Source: Alentia gelatinosa
Taxonomy: Eukaryota; Annelida; Polychaeta; Phyllodocida; Polynoidae
Direction of reading: 5' to 3'
Length of the DNA stretch: 64,000 nucleotides
Assembly (NCBI GenBank): GCA_950022655.1
Contig: OX465587.1
Span: 28,957,716-29,021,715 of the forward strand
A program made the translations under genes and the position numbers. Position 1 is the stretch's first letter. Every line of letters begins with the position of its first letter. The notes beneath the pieces were generated by a model. That model worked only from the letters and a program-made list of their open reading frames with translations. It ran no database searches and was not told the origin of the DNA. Below, in pieces: positions 31,301 through 42,182 of this stretch.

Positions 31301-31635
31301 AGAGTAAATGGCGGGTAATGGCCGAGGAGCAGACGATATTTGGTTAAAATGGCGGGAAAGACAGTTTCTGCAGCTAACATTTGGATAAAATTGGCGGGAG
31401 AATCATGGATCGCTGGTCCCCGTAATCCGGCGTGTTTACTAGCGGCTAATCCGGGCCTATTGAGCTGGTAGCCGGCGAGTTCCCTGCCAACTCCACCTAA
31501 AATCGCCCGTCACACTGACGCCATCTTGTCAGCGGAGGATTGTGGGGGAAATTAAGCGCGTCGTGTCTGGGAAAGCGGAACCGGAAGTGATTGACAAATG
31601 GGATCATATTGGTTCCGCTTCTAAATAGCGGGTTT
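31301..31635. other. Spacer with atggcgg repeats
   Basis: Two gacgatatttggt/aacatttggat-aaaatggcgg words at 31332-31400, like 27460-27730. A GC-richer stretch (31400-31600) shows no gene. Confidence 0.4.
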
Positions 31636-31789
31636 ACATATCTGTCTCTCCCACTCTCTCTCTCTCTCTCACTCTCTCTCCCTCCCACTCTCTCTCCCTC
31701 TCTTTCTCTCCCACTCTCTCTCTCTCTCCCTCTCTTTCTCTTTCTATATATGTATGTATGTATCTATACATACATATATATATATATAT

Positions 31790-31844
<55 letters not shown>

Positions 31845-31850
31845 CATGTT
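31636..31850 (+). repeat. CT-rich then TA microsatellite
   Basis: ctctct/tccc runs to about 31745, then tatgtatg words, then an uninterrupted TA run (about 31794-31840). The 92-codon frame through it is an artefact. Confidence 0.95.
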
Positions 31851-31861
31851 TATGATTTATA

Positions 31862-32275
31862 GAGTTTGAAATGCGTAGTAATTAACAAGGCGAAGCCGCT
31901 TGAATAACATAGCGATTCATATGAGATAGGATCGAGCTCTAGCCCTAAACTTGAATAGGTTTTCTGAATTTATCTCATCCTTCCCATTGGCTAATGGATT
32001 AACCTTTGTGACATGATCCCCAATTGGACATTTTTCCTAAATATCTCATGGGCGTTGGACACAAGTTCCCAATGTTATGTCTCTGGGGATAAATACCAGG
32101 GATGTGATAAATCAGCTTAGCTCTGCTCACCCTTCCCATTGGCTAATGGGCAAACCTTTTTGACTTTTTGACATAATCCGCAATTGGATATTTTTTCTAA
32201 ATACTCCATGGGCATTGGCTACGAGTTCCCAATGTAAGTCTATGGGGGAAAATACCAAGGGTGAAATAAATATAT
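31862..32275 (+). mobile_element. MITE family M3: full copy plus partial tandem copy
   Basis: The first copy (31862-32110) has the gcgtagtaatta-aca palindrome start (aggcgaagccgcttgaat), ctgaatttatctcatcc, ctcatgggcgttggacac and ttatgtctctgggg. From 32130 the segment cttcccattggctaatggg ... gggtgaaataaa repeats, so the right half was duplicated in tandem. Confidence 0.7.
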
Positions 32276-32755
32276 ATATAGAGAGAGATAGATATATGTT
32301 TATATATAGACGTCCTGGGTATTGAACAAATCGATCCTGCAGCTTAGGAAGAGGCTTTTCGTATTTATCCATGGATCTGGGGTTGTTCCAATATGCGGAA
32401 CCTTCGCCCAGTCTCATCATAAAGCTTTATATGCTCCATTTTGTTTTTTATAAGTCAGCCAAGTATTGACTTTTCGGTGCAGCTCTGATTCTCTATTTGT
32501 TCCCGATGGTTCTTCACTCCTCATAGTTTGCAATACTGAATGCTGGGTGAAGGACTCACAATAATACAATTCCACTGCTGCGGGGGACATAGATTACTGG
32601 CACTGTTTTGTGTCGGGGAGTTTTTTTGTATGAAGTCAGGATAGGCAGTGTTTGTTCTGTAGCTCGGTCGCCCAGGGATACAATCTCAGGCTGGGATTGA
32701 TCGGATAGATGTGATGGGTTGCCAACCACATACCTTTCTCATAAACCCCGTTTCA
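32276..32755. other. No gene seen
   Basis: A short tatata/gagaga stretch, then mixed sequence. The 97-codon minus frame here has no domain. Confidence 0.4.
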
Positions 32756-32990
32756 ATTTGCCGATTATTCGCCACCAATCTACAGTCGGGAGTCAGCGAG
32801 AGTTTTTCTGGGTATATTGACGCGAGTGGAATGGAAACAAGACCTGCAGAGAATGCTCACTGATTAATTTACTATAGATTATGTTATAAGCCCACCACTG
32901 GCAGATTTAATCGGAGAAAAGCTGTGGAGAAGATCTGTGTGTAACTGGAGAATACAGTAGAAACAGTGCATACACTGCACCCTCATTAAT
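32756..32990. mobile_element. Family V MITE fragment
   Basis: ccgtttcaatttgccgatt, gccaccaatctacagtcggg and tgctcactgattaattta-type words match parts of 3316-4330 and 38857-39125. Confidence 0.5.
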
Positions 32991-33430
32991 AAATTGATAC
33001 CGACGTACAGTCGGGGCCACTACCAACAGACTTTCAAGGCCTCTCAAAAAAAATTCTGCCGTTTTCGTCGGCCAATGGAAACAAGGTTTACGGGGGAATA
33101 TATGTATTATTTTCGTCTGGCGAGTCCTTGGTTGGAAAAATCTTTTGGACCTGGCATTGTATGGTTTAAGGGGAACCCCAATAGTCGGTGCCATTTTCGT
33201 TGGCCAATGGAAACATGGTTTAAGAGGAGCTCCAATAATCGGTGCGGTTTTTGTCGGCCAATGGAAACGAAGTTTAATAGGAGCTCCAATAATCGGTGCG
33301 TTTTCGTCGGCCAATGGAAACAAGATTTAAGAGTTAATCCAATAATCGGTGCGTTTTCGTCGGCCAATGGAAACAAGATTTAAGAGTTAATCCAATAATC
33401 GGTGCGGTTTTCGTCGGCCAATGGAAAATG
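32991..33430 (+). repeat. About 53-bp tandem array from family V terminus
   Basis: Six occurrences of gtcggccaatggaaac (first near 33068, last near 33415). The last five lie 52-55 bp apart, with units containing tccaataatcggtgc. The word is the terminal inverted repeat of family V (for example tcgtcggccaatggaaacgg at 39461-39480). The overlapping frames of 61-138 codons on both strands simply follow the repeat. Confidence 0.9.
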
Positions 33431-34070
33431 GCTAAAAGGATGCGTTCTCCTAATAAAACAGGACCAGTGACCTCTCTCCATGGGGGTCTTATACGCGGTA
33501 TATTAAAGCAAAAATCCTTTATGCATGATAAGTAAGTATTGAATCCTTCCTCCCTTTAGGGAATCATCTAATCAATCATATTTTGATCAAAAATGCCACC
33601 CACATTCAGAGAGTGATAGCATCATAATCTAAGTTACAAGACAAAATAGAAAGTTAATCTCTAAAAGAAGAATAAAAAAGGTAAAAAAAGACCATATAAT
33701 TTCAATTTATGATAATATGATCAGCCAATACATGCACTTCCACGATGGCGTATATACAAATAAAATGGTGGTTTTTGTGGAGTGCAAGGATGACCACCAA
33801 CTGATTTTTTGCACACATAATCAGTGACCTGTCCGTCGGCAGGTGGAAACACCACATATGGATAACGAAAATACCATTCTGTTCTTTTGGAGCAGCCTAA
33901 TGGAATGGCAATGTGTAGACAAACATCATATAAATCATATTGATGATGCTGTGTGCAGAGCTTTAGTGACTGCTGGAATGTTACCAAGAAAAGTGCTTCT
34001 CTACACCCCTTCTATGGGGTTGTTACTCCTAGAAATGTGGGGAAAGCGTTACTCCAGTAATAACATAACA
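33431..34070. other. No convincing gene
   Basis: AT-rich. A 96-codon plus frame (33843-34133) reads through unique sequence but shows no motif and ends in the repeat that follows. Confidence 0.4.
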
Positions 34071-34225
34071 TATTGTGTGGTATCGTTATTTTCATGTGGT
34101 ATTGCAAGTTTTACAACACCACATCTTCAGTGACATAGGTGAAGGGCAATGTGGTATCGTTATTTTCATGTTATATTGCTACTTTTTACAACACCACATT
34201 TTCAGTGACATAGGTGAAAGGTACA
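34071..34225 (+). repeat. Two-copy tandem repeat, about 75 bp
   Basis: Both units contain gtggtatcgttattttcatg, ttttacaacaccacat and ttcagtgacataggtgaa. Confidence 0.85.
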
Positions 34226-34560
34226 TTAGATTTTTTCATATAGATGGCGACAAAGTTATGATGTGATCTGCAAAAAAATCTGGGGCAAAGATTGCATCCT
34301 CAGGTCGCTCTTCTGCCATCTACAAGTTTATCACAGGGAAGAATATTTTATCATCCAGTATGCTCCAGATTGCAATAGCGGTCGCATACAGGACAAATAG
34401 TGCGGGCCTAGATGAACTAATATTGGTACACCACTTGTCAGGAAAAGGTGGATGATAAATACAATATAGACTGGTTTCAGATAAAAGCTATCGATTCTGC
34501 ACAATATCTTCGCATGCACTCTGATATTACTATGCGGCAACTCCTCGGAGCATACGGCTA
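34226..34560. other. Spacer
   Basis: No feature recognised. Overlapping frames on both strands lack motifs. Confidence 0.35.
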
Positions 34561-34660
34561 CGCCTTGGGCAGTAATTTTCTCAAGCCTTACCTCATAACT
34601 TTGACTTATTCCCACCGTAACATAGTTTCCCTCTATTCCTATGTACCCATGCCGTATATA
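34561..34660. mobile_element. Fragment of the 26640-type palindromic MITE
   Basis: ccttgggcagtaattttctc, aagccttacctcataacttt and gttaacat/aacatagtttccctc-type words match 26697-26775. Confidence 0.55.
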
Positions 34661-34825
34661 TATACTGTAAATACGCACCATTTCGCCATATAACGTACGC
34701 ATACTGTACGGACCACTGGTCTGTACAGGAAAATCCGGACTACCTTCCCATACACGTTTATTAAAACATTGGTTGTAAAGCAAAATGAAATTAATGATTT
34801 AAAAAAAAAATCGGGTATATAGTAT

Positions 34826-34980
34826 ATATATAACGACCTACCATGCTTGTATACAAGCCACAAAACTCGATAACAATTCAGGGTTTGTACGGAACTCGGC
34901 ATAAACGCCTCGTTCCGTACGAACCGTGAATTATCATCTCGTTTTTTAGCTTGTACAGCATGGTCAGGACGTTCTATATA
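34826..34980. mobile_element. Palindromic MITE family R
   Basis: Left arm: tatataacgacctaccatgc, then acaagccacaaaactcgata and acggaactcggc. The right arm is the reverse complement, ending agcatggtcaggacgttcta. About 155 bp; it would fold into one hairpin. Related unfolded units are at 19401-19730. Confidence 0.75.
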
Positions 34981-35029
34981 ATTACTATCCTTCTACCGGG
35001 AGTAACATGAGACAGATGTTGAACTTAAT

Positions 35030-35460
35030 GTAAAACTGGATGGCCACCGTATGCCACGACTGGAGTTTGGCATAGTGATTTTATGAGGCGAAGCCGAGTG
35101 AAGTCCAGAGCCAAAACTACAGGGACCTGTTTCACTAGTTTTGTGACATGTCTGTGAGACCATACAGACATTAGGGTTGTCTAGTTTCGTGACAACACAA
35201 GTAGCTGCCCTTAGGAAAAGACAGACCCCAAACATAAGAATTAGACAAATCTACATGTCATGGACCTGTTTCACTAGTTTTGTGACAAAAGTGTTAGACA
35301 GACATGAAAAGCGGCACCAACAGCGCATGCAAGAACTGATAAAACGAAGTCTAATGTCTAGTTCTTATGAAACCGGACACTCCATCTAGACGCCATCTAG
35401 ACATGTCACAAAACTAGTGAAACAGGTCCCCGGAGTGGGATGCAGTGGCCACAAGAAAAT
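35030..35460 (+). repeat. Dispersed repeat family S split by family H
   Basis: 35030-35119 (gtaaaactggatggccaccg ... gagccaaaactac) and 35433-35455 (gagtgggatgcagtgg) together correspond to 21325-21445. The gap is filled by the family H element. Confidence 0.7.
35120..35432. mobile_element. MITE family H (copy 1)
   Basis: Inverted ends cagggacctgtttcactagt and actagtgaaacaggtccc, about 313 bp. The inside holds gacatgtct, a gacagaccccaaacataaga word and gtgttagacagacatgaaaa. Four other copies are at 39857-40169, 42887-43265, 55299-55415 (deleted) and 59827-60102. A CAGGG start is reminiscent of hAT elements, but no 8-bp duplication is seen at any copy, so the superfamily is undecided. Confidence 0.88.
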
Positions 35461-35685
35461 GAAATATTTGAAATATCAAGAAACGTCATGAAATACAATC
35501 GTTAATATGGCATGAGTTGTTTTCGCGGAATGATATCAAGAAGCGGAGATGAGTGATATCTGTAGCAGAAGACAACGAATCCCATGTAAACAATTGTATG
35601 AAAGTAAGTGACGTGTAAATTTGATCCCATCCCGTCACATGTTTTTAACATCATTTATATGTCACCTGTGACATAGGAATATTAT
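35461..35685. other. Spacer
   Basis: No gene or bounded element recognised. Confidence 0.4.
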
Positions 35686-36002
35686 ATGGCATAACCGTGG
35701 CATACAGTCAACCATGTTAAGTCTATGGAGATTTATATGAGGAGTAGGATGATAACCATGGCATACAGTCACTCCATGTTTAGTCTATGGAGATTTATAT
35801 GAGGAGTAGGATGATAACCGTGGTATACAGTCACACCATGTTAAGTCTATGGAGATTTATATGAGGAGTAGGATAATAACCGTGACATACAGTTACACCA
35901 TGTTAAGTCTATGGAGATTTATATGAGGAGTAGGATGATAACCATGGCATACAGTCACTCCATGTTAAGTCTATGGAGATTTATATGAGGTGTAGGATAA
36001 AA
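35686..36002 (+). repeat. 62-bp tandem array, five units
   Basis: Units spaced 61-62 bp, each with ggcatacagtcac, catgttaagtctatggagat and ttatatgaggagtaggat. The ttaagtctatgg word is the M-family end, so this array is also an amplified MITE terminus. Confidence 0.92.
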
Positions 36003-36223
36003 CAGGAGACGGGCGTTGAACTTGCCTGTTATTCCACCAGGTAAGACACACTGGAGAGGAGAAAGCGGGAAAACTAATGAATTGCACTGAGAATCCAATT
36101 CCCTCACTGCCTGAGAAATCTAATTTCGAGGCGACTTCGAGTTGGGTCACCAGAGAGCTGTTCAGTGGGTAGAATTGGATGTCGATAGGCAGGGCACAGA
36201 AATAATACATGTTTATCTGAAAA
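36003..36223. other. Spacer
   Basis: The 79-codon minus frame shows no domain. No element recognised. Confidence 0.35.
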
Positions 36224-36894
36224 CCCTTTAAGGACGGCTGCCTGGGGCCCAGCTACTCCGTTAAGGAGGGATACTGGTGGCCGATTGTCTGGCTAGAGGA
36301 CGGGCACATAATAATGGTTAATACTGATAGTCAAGTTTGTAACCATGCAATATGATACATAATCATAAATATTTTATTTTGTTTTGATAGAAATACTAAA
36401 TATGATGTTATATCTACATTTCCTGAAGATTTCATGAATATTGGTCTTTTATTTCTTTGTTAAAACATTTCTGATAACATTGGAACAATGATGCCTCAAG
36501 GCATCATGTGTCTTTAGTGCAGTGATACCTCCAGGCATCATGCGTCTTTAGTGCGGTGATGCCTCCAGGCATCATGCATCTTTAGTGTGGTGATGCCTCC
36601 AGGCATCATGCATCTTTAGTGTGGTGATGCCTCCAGGCATCATGCATCTTTAGTGCGGTGATGCCTCCAGGCATCATGCGTCTTTAGTGTGGTGATGCCT
36701 CCAGGCATCATGCATCTTTAGTGTGGTGATGCCTCCAGGCATCATGCATCTTTAGTCAGTGATGCCTCCAGGCATCATGCGTCTTTAGTGCGGTGATGCC
36801 TCCAGGCATCATGCGTCTTTAGTGTGGTGATGCCTCCAGGCATCATGCGTCTTTAGTGTGGTGATGCCTTCAGGCATCATGTGTCCTTTAAGGG
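36224..36894. mobile_element. PiggyBac-like MITE expanded by a 34-bp hairpin array
   Basis: The ends ccctttaaggacggctgcct and gtcctttaaggg match the 26261-26622 element, and so does the first 250 bp. From about 36500 a 34-bp unit, ggtgatgcctccaggcatca plus tgcatctttagtgt, is repeated about eleven times. Each unit carries the palindrome gatgcctccaggcatc. The flanks (aaaa / ttga) are not a clean TTAA pair, so the site has mutated or the element was copied by duplication. No transposase. Confidence 0.85.
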
Positions 36895-37485
36895 TTGAAC
36901 GCCTTGATTTCTGTATGAGTGGAGTCTCCGAGATTGTGGTCGATAGTTTATTGAAATACAGTACAGATCTAAAAAGAACAGTTGTTCATTCCTTTTAGTT
37001 AATATATCATAATGAGTAACTATCAGTTGTTTTTTTTAAAGTGTCTTGGCAAAGCTCACCGTTTATTCGGTTATAATGTTGAAAGAAATGTATTTCGAGG
37101 AGCATACTTTTCTAAATAAAAAAGCACATCACCAGCGGAAATAGATATAGCAGCGCAGCATTGTAAATTCTTCCTTCTGGGTATCTTAAAAAATCTCCGC
37201 CGTTTTCGTCGGCCAATAGGAACGGGCCTATGGCTGCCACGCGATGAATTGGTCAACATGATCTCGCCGCTAACTATGGGAGATATATCTTGATGAACTG
37301 GGCACATATTGATACCGGAATACACGCTATTTGCCGATCATGGTCCTACCTCGTCGCCTATTGGGAGCAAATGAAGCAGTTTATACTATATTTTGAGCTT
37401 GTAAAGAGGACTCCCGACCTTCTTTGATAGTTTCCCCTACCATCATGTACTATCGGCGAAGGAGATTTTTTGGAGTTTGAGAATA
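36895..37485. other. Spacer with a family V fragment
   Basis: ccgttttcgtcggccaata at 37199-37217 is a family V end. The rest is unassigned. Confidence 0.4.
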
Positions 37486-38062
37486 ACAAAAAGGAGAGAG
37501 AGAGAGAGAGTGGGAGGGAGAGAGAGGGAACGAAAAAGAGGGGATGGAGAGAAAGCGACAGGCAGACAGCGAGAGAAGGAAAGGGAATGAGAAAAAGGGG
37601 ATAGAGAGATAAAGAGACGGACAGACAGAGATAGAGGAAGAAAGGGAACGAGAAAAAGGGGAGGGAAAGAGAAAGAGACAGGCAAACAGACAGACAGAAA
37701 GAAAGATAGAAAGAGGATGAGAAAGAGGGGACAGAAGCAGAGAAAGAGACAGAGAGACAGAGACAGAAAGGAATGGGAAAGAGGCGATCGAGAGAGAAAG
37801 AGACAGACAGAAAGAGGGGAAGAGAAATAAACTGAACAAGATAGAGGGGAGAGAAAGAGAAAGGGACAGACAGAGAGACAGAGAGGGGCAAAGAAAGGAA
37901 ATGAGAATAAGGGTGTAAAGAGAAAGAAAAAAAGACAGAGAGAAAGAAAGAAAGATTGAAGTATAGAGACAGACAGACAGACAGAATGACAGGCAGAGAG
38001 AGAAAGGGATGGAAAGATAGACAGACAGAAAGATAGACAGAGAAACAAACAGAGAAATGGCT
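37486..38062 (+). repeat. GA-rich homopurine tract, about 0.55 kb
   Basis: agagagaaagagacagacag-type words with C as nearly the only pyrimidine. Minus-strand frames up to 247 codons (L/S/F-rich) arise because this composition lacks stop codons. Not a gene. Confidence 0.93.
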
Positions 38063-38281
38063 TCGGGTGTTTATCGATTTCATGAGTTTTTTACCGGTCA
38101 CCTCCCCTTCATGTCCTGAACTTGTCGGCGTGTAACAATACTTGTCAGGTTCAATCTCACACTGTTGTGTATTCAGACGATTCTACAGTTTAAAACATTA
38201 TCACAAACCCAAACCAAACCATCGCTTTGTCATCTCCCTCGTCCTGTCGACTCCCCTCTGACTCTCCCATAAGAGACTCGG

Positions 38282-38491
38282 GGGCTCGTTTAATAATCTA
38301 GGGTCGTACATGAAAACCCTTTTTTGTACCTTGTACAAGGGTTATCATCTAATGATGTTTAAGTCTGTTCGCTAGGACAGTCTTAGACGTCCAGAAGTGT
38401 TAAATAAAGTTGACCAACATCGTCCCTGTGTCTCTATGGCATAGGGAAAAAGGTGTACATGTACGATCCTAGATTATTAAAGAGGCCAGAA
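38282..38491. mobile_element. MITE family T (copy 2, inverted)
   Basis: Left end ggctcgtttaataatctagg, then gtcgtacatg. The right end is its reverse complement, ending tagattattaaagaggcc. Internal words are those of 25378-25592 in reverse order. Confidence 0.82.
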
Positions 38492-38539
38492 ATATCCGTT
38501 CCCTAGGAGTATACATAGACACTTATGGTTTAGTCTATC

Positions 38540-38745
38540 AATGGCGGGCCTAAATCACCGGATTATTCAAGTTGGCACCACTTCACGACTATTGGACATG
38601 CTCTGACACCCGCGACTATTTTAAGCCGGCTTGATTTAGTCGTCTTTACGGGCGGCAATTCTGTGAAAACTCAAAGTCGTCAGTGTAAACGCTCGGGAAC
38701 TGTCTGATGTTAGGCAACTTTGAGTGGTTTACAGAGCCGCCTGCC
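38540..38745 (-). mobile_element. MITE family G fragment
   Basis: cgactattggacatgctctg, tagtcgtctttacgggcgg, cagtgtaaacgctcggga match 20960-21075. The end joins a gagtggtttacagagccgcc word also seen at 41014 and 52845. Confidence 0.65.
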
Positions 38746-38856
38746 TTAAAAAACCCTGTTTATATAGATGTATATATAAGCCTAGATTAAGTATAAATTA
38801 TGTATATCCGAAATAAAACTGCTTATACAAAAAAAGCAAAAGCAAAAATACCCATA

Positions 38857-39485
38857 AAGGTCCGTTTCCATTGGCCGATTTCCCGTCACCGATCTGCAGT
38901 CAGGAACCACCGACAGACTTTTGGCACTGTGGACCCAATATCGGTCAATGGAAACAACCAACGTCTTGAAATGCCCCACGACTTTTCCTGCTTAGATTAT
39001 GCAATGTGGCACCACCCACCACTGAGTGAAAGCTAGGTCACTGAGCGAAATCTACTACCCTCAGGGATTTTTCTGTACCGACGCACAGTCAGTGGCACCA
39101 CTGACAGACTTTCTGTGTAACTCAAAAGGTCTAAAGCCGAATGCCCATCTACCAATTTAGGGTTGAACGATTAGTTCCCAAATCGTATAGGAGTCGGTCA
39201 CTTTGTCGCAGGCAAATTACCTAACACCTTGCTCGACCCGCACAATGGTAAAATCGGTGCATGGTCAACTAATCGCTGGGAGAGGGCAAAAACCAAGGAA
39301 ACCGACTGTTCACTTATCGCTGGGTAGCCTTGCCTAGCTGTCCTACATCTACCGACTCGGTTAGGATGGCTTGGCTGAGACAAATTACCCTCCGTTTGTC
39401 GCCGACAAACGTACATAAATGTTCCGAAACCGGTAGATGGGCATTGAGCTTAAGCAATCTTCGTCGGCCAATGGAAACGGGCCTT
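38857..39485. mobile_element. MITE family V, full-length, with nested family W
   Basis: The inverted ends aaggtccgtttccattggcc and ggccaatggaaacgggcctt are flanked by ATA on both sides (38854-38856 and 39486-39488), a plausible TA-type duplication. Inside, about 39131-39457, lies a family W element with ends aatgcccatctacca and cggtagatgggcatt. The outer left half matches 3316-3600. Confidence 0.75.
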
Positions 39486-39790
39486 ATAACCCCGTATGGT
39501 GAACGGCCGGTCTGGCAACTTGCCTCATCCCCCTCTCCTGCCTGCACCCACCCGGCAGTCAGCTGAGAGGGAGAGAGTTCCCGACGCGGTGCCCGTCACG
39601 CCACTCTCCCCCCCGATACCCGGCTACTGAGATAAGGAAGGGGCCCGGACTGAGGGGCTGACAGGGCGATTACACCAGCCCGAGCTCGGGTGAGCTGGTG
39701 GATCTCCGCTCCCGGCGGGCACCCCGCCATCTCCGGCACCGATAGCCCGAACTGCCCGGGTCCACTGGTCGACGAAAACAGGGGCCCGTT
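39486..39790. other. GC-rich island, unassigned
   Basis: A CpG-rich stretch (ccgctcccggcgggcacccc and similar words) unlike its AT-rich neighbours. Open frames exist on both strands (61-83 codons), as expected for GC-rich DNA; none has a domain. It could be a promoter, an exon of an unseen gene or part of an element. Confidence 0.3.
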
Positions 39791-39794
39791 GTGT

Positions 39795-40215
39795 AGAGCA
39801 CATAGCTGTCGTGCTATGGAAGTGGCCATCTTGCATCCCGGCGTCATTCAAAACACCAGGGACCTGTTTCACTAGTTTTGTGACATGTCTAGATGGCGTC
39901 TAGATAGTGTGTCCGGTTTCATTAGAACTAGACATTAGACTTCATTTTGTCGGTTCTTGCTTGCACTGTTGGTGCAGCTTTTCATGTCTGTCTAACACTT
40001 TTGTCACGAAACTAGTGAAACAGGTCCATGGTGTGTAGATTTGTCTAATTCTTATGTTTGGGGTCTGTCTTTTCCTAGGGGCAGCTACTTGTGTTGTCAA
40101 GAAACTAGACAAACCCAATGTTTTTATGGTGTCACAGACATGTCATGAAACTAGTGAAACAGGTCCCAGGTGGTGGGACCAATCATCCATGGATTTAATT
40201 AAAAACATTTTTGTT
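39795..40215 (+). repeat. Dispersed repeat family K split by family H
   Basis: gcacatagctgtcgtgctat ... caaaacacc on the left, and ggtgggaccaatcatccatgg on the right, match 6025-6110. The intervening 39857-40169 is a family H MITE. Confidence 0.7.
39857..40169. mobile_element. MITE family H (copy 2)
   Basis: 313 bp with cagggacctgtttcactagt and actagtgaaacaggtcccag ends. It is inserted in family K: comparing with the unsplit copy at 6095-6105 (caaaacaccaagtgg) places the insertion after caaaacacc(a). Confidence 0.9.
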
Positions 40216-40432
40216 ACTCGATGTTCCTAAATCGGTCGCCAAAAGATTATCAACATGTTGATATATCCAGTCACCGACAACGGAATGTTGGTAAAAAGCT
40301 TTTGATTGGGTGGCCGACATGGGCTCAGGTATTATATAATTCACCGGGGACAAGTTCACCAACTCCTATACGATTTGGGAACTAATCGTTCAATCCTGAA
40401 TCGGTAGATGTGTATTGGGCATTAAGCTCCCC
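40200..40432 (-). mobile_element. MITE family W fragment
   Basis: attatcaacatgttgatat, ccaactcctatacgatttgg, gaactaatcgttcaatcc and cggtagatgtgtattgggca are the reverse of the family W start at 1643-1690 plus 2021-2400. Confidence 0.65.
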
Positions 40433-40439
40433 GAGTCCA

Positions 40440-40605
40440 GGAAGAGACTAGGAGCAAGTAGTATGTTCACCATTGATGAATGAGTGTGCAATTAGAAATG
40501 AATAAAAATTAAAAGGTTTGGGTAACATACAGTCAATGGATAATTTTCCGTAACCCACTTGTACCCGTCAACTTGCCATTCATGCAACTGCCTGAGTCTG
40601 AGTTG
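40440..40605 (+). repeat. Dispersed repeat family P (copy 2)
   Basis: gagactaggagcaagtagta, atgaatgagtgtgcaatta and aggtttgggtaacatacagt match 17005-17100. Confidence 0.65.
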
Positions 40606-40890
40606 CCGTCGTTGTATGGTGATGGACCCTTGACCCATAACCCGCAGTTATTGCAATTCAACTTTTTTTTAATAAATCTTCAAATTGGAAATCCAATGCC
40701 AGAAATGGAAATTCCTGAATAAACATGTCAAGTTATACTCTGTTTCTCTGGTTAGAAATCAGAAAATGATTGTTCATCAGAAGACAGGCAGCCGAGATGC
40801 GGCCAGCTAGTCAGGAGCGGATCCTGTACTTACCTGGGGCGATATTAGGGAGTTTAGTAACGTTTGGAGGGTCTCTATAGAAGGCGTATC
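40606..40890 (+). repeat. Dispersed repeat family N and a linked short repeat
   Basis: gtatggtgatggacccttga, ttcaaattggaaatccaatg and gttagaaatcag match 9700-9915 inverted and 50930-51110. At 40836-40885 ggggcgatattagggagttt matches 7798-7850 inverted. Confidence 0.65.
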
Positions 40891-41370
40891 TATTCAGCCA
40901 TAGTTCGAATAGACAATAATCGATGGTTTTGTGGACAGGCGGCTGTAAACCATGAAAGGTTGACGCTTAGTAATACACAAGTTCAAGCAAGTGGATTACA
41001 ACGTCAACCTCGAGTGGTTTACAGAGCCACCTGTCCACAAAATCATTGTTTGTTGCATTTATTATCCATCTTTTCGAATAGATTAAACCCAGTAATTGCT
41101 ATATTAAAGGGTATCACAATAGGGACTATTTATTTGCTCTATAGCACAAAGGGACTATTCTTCCCGTATACCATGGTTTTCAGGCCGTATACCACAGATG
41201 TGAATCTGTATACTACAGTTATGGTATCTGACAGTTTTATACAATGGGTCATGGTTTAATGAGTCCCCATACATTCTCAACGGGGTCTTTGGAGTGAATG
41301 ATAAGGTAGAAGCGAATCCCACTGGGCCCAGGTCCACAGTGAATCAGAACGATGTTACCTTTTACTATAG
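40891..41370 (+). repeat. Segmental repeat U with palindromic MITE (copy 1)
   Basis: About 480 bp collinear with 52738-53190. The first 150 bp form an inverted repeat (atggttttgtggacaggcgg, ctgtaaaccatgaaaggttg / caacctcgagtggtttacag, ccacctgtccacaaaatcat). The rest shares caatagggactatt, ctatagcacaaaggga, gtataccacag and aatgataaggtagaagc. The 131-codon frame here does not hold up in the other copy. Confidence 0.8.
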
Positions 41371-42180
41371 TGAAGCAAATCATAAACACAATTTGATAAT
41401 ATCCTTTTTAAACTTGCACTTAATTTTTATTAGGAGGCATCTTCAGGCCCTATATGACGATGTCTCCAAGCATCCTCAGGACTTCAGATTGTCCCCATAC
41501 ATTTTCAATGGTGTCTTTGTGTACGATGGATAATAAAACTGCAGCCTCTATCGTAGAACACCGATCTGAAGTAGGCCACCCGTATTATCTTTTTAAGTTC
41601 ATCTTCATCAGAATCTAGTCAGCGGCCATAATGGCCACCTCCTACGCGTTATCTGTCGGGCCTATAATCAGTTTAGATCATCCGCCTCCTAGCACCTAGC
41701 GGCGAGTTCGCGAACTCCTTATCAATCTCACTACCCGTTCTAACGCTGAGGATGTAACGCCTGGCATGTTTTGCCTTTGGGACGCTGGACTGGCTCCTTC
41801 CGGCTCGATCAATAGACGCAATCTCATAGCAGATCTTTCGCGGCGCTAATCTCTGCCTCAACCCAAAGTTGGTTCCTGTGGTATCCACTAAGGACAGGGG
41901 AGACCATCGAACATTTCAGATTAAAAACAAGGCAACTCTCAAAAGTTATGAAACTCAAACAATTCATATATTATGAGTTGTGAGTTGCCCCTTTCAGTGT
42001 GCACATGTGTTATGTTGACAAACAAAACGTGGCAACACATGAGGTGCTTTTCATTGAAGAAAATAATTTCTAGGACTAATATGAGACATTAAAATCAGTA
42101 GAAAAGAATTTTGTCCCACAATCCCTAGGACTAAGCCTGATTTTATATAACAAATAATAGAAATGAATGTATATCATTTA
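41371..42180. other. Spacer; weak minus-strand frame
   Basis: A 71-codon minus frame (41673-41888; KARRYIL/EIDKEF-type, basic) is open in a locally GC-richer stretch, but I recognise no family. The remainder is AT-rich. gcatcttcaggccctatatg at 41445 recurs at 53515 (tatcttcagtccctatatg). Confidence 0.3.
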
Positions 42181-42182
42181 CC

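Noticed and set aside
37358..38101. 247- and 201-codon minus-strand frames resembling hydrophobic Leu/Ser/Phe proteins
   Set aside because: They are translations of the GA-rich tract; several overlapping frames are open at once.
40820..40850. tacttacctgg, like the 5' end of U1 snRNA
   Set aside because: The following sequence does not match U1. The word is part of a dispersed repeat (compare 7798-7850).
40864..41259. 131-codon plus-strand frame
   Set aside because: The paralogous segment at 52738-53190 does not preserve the frame.
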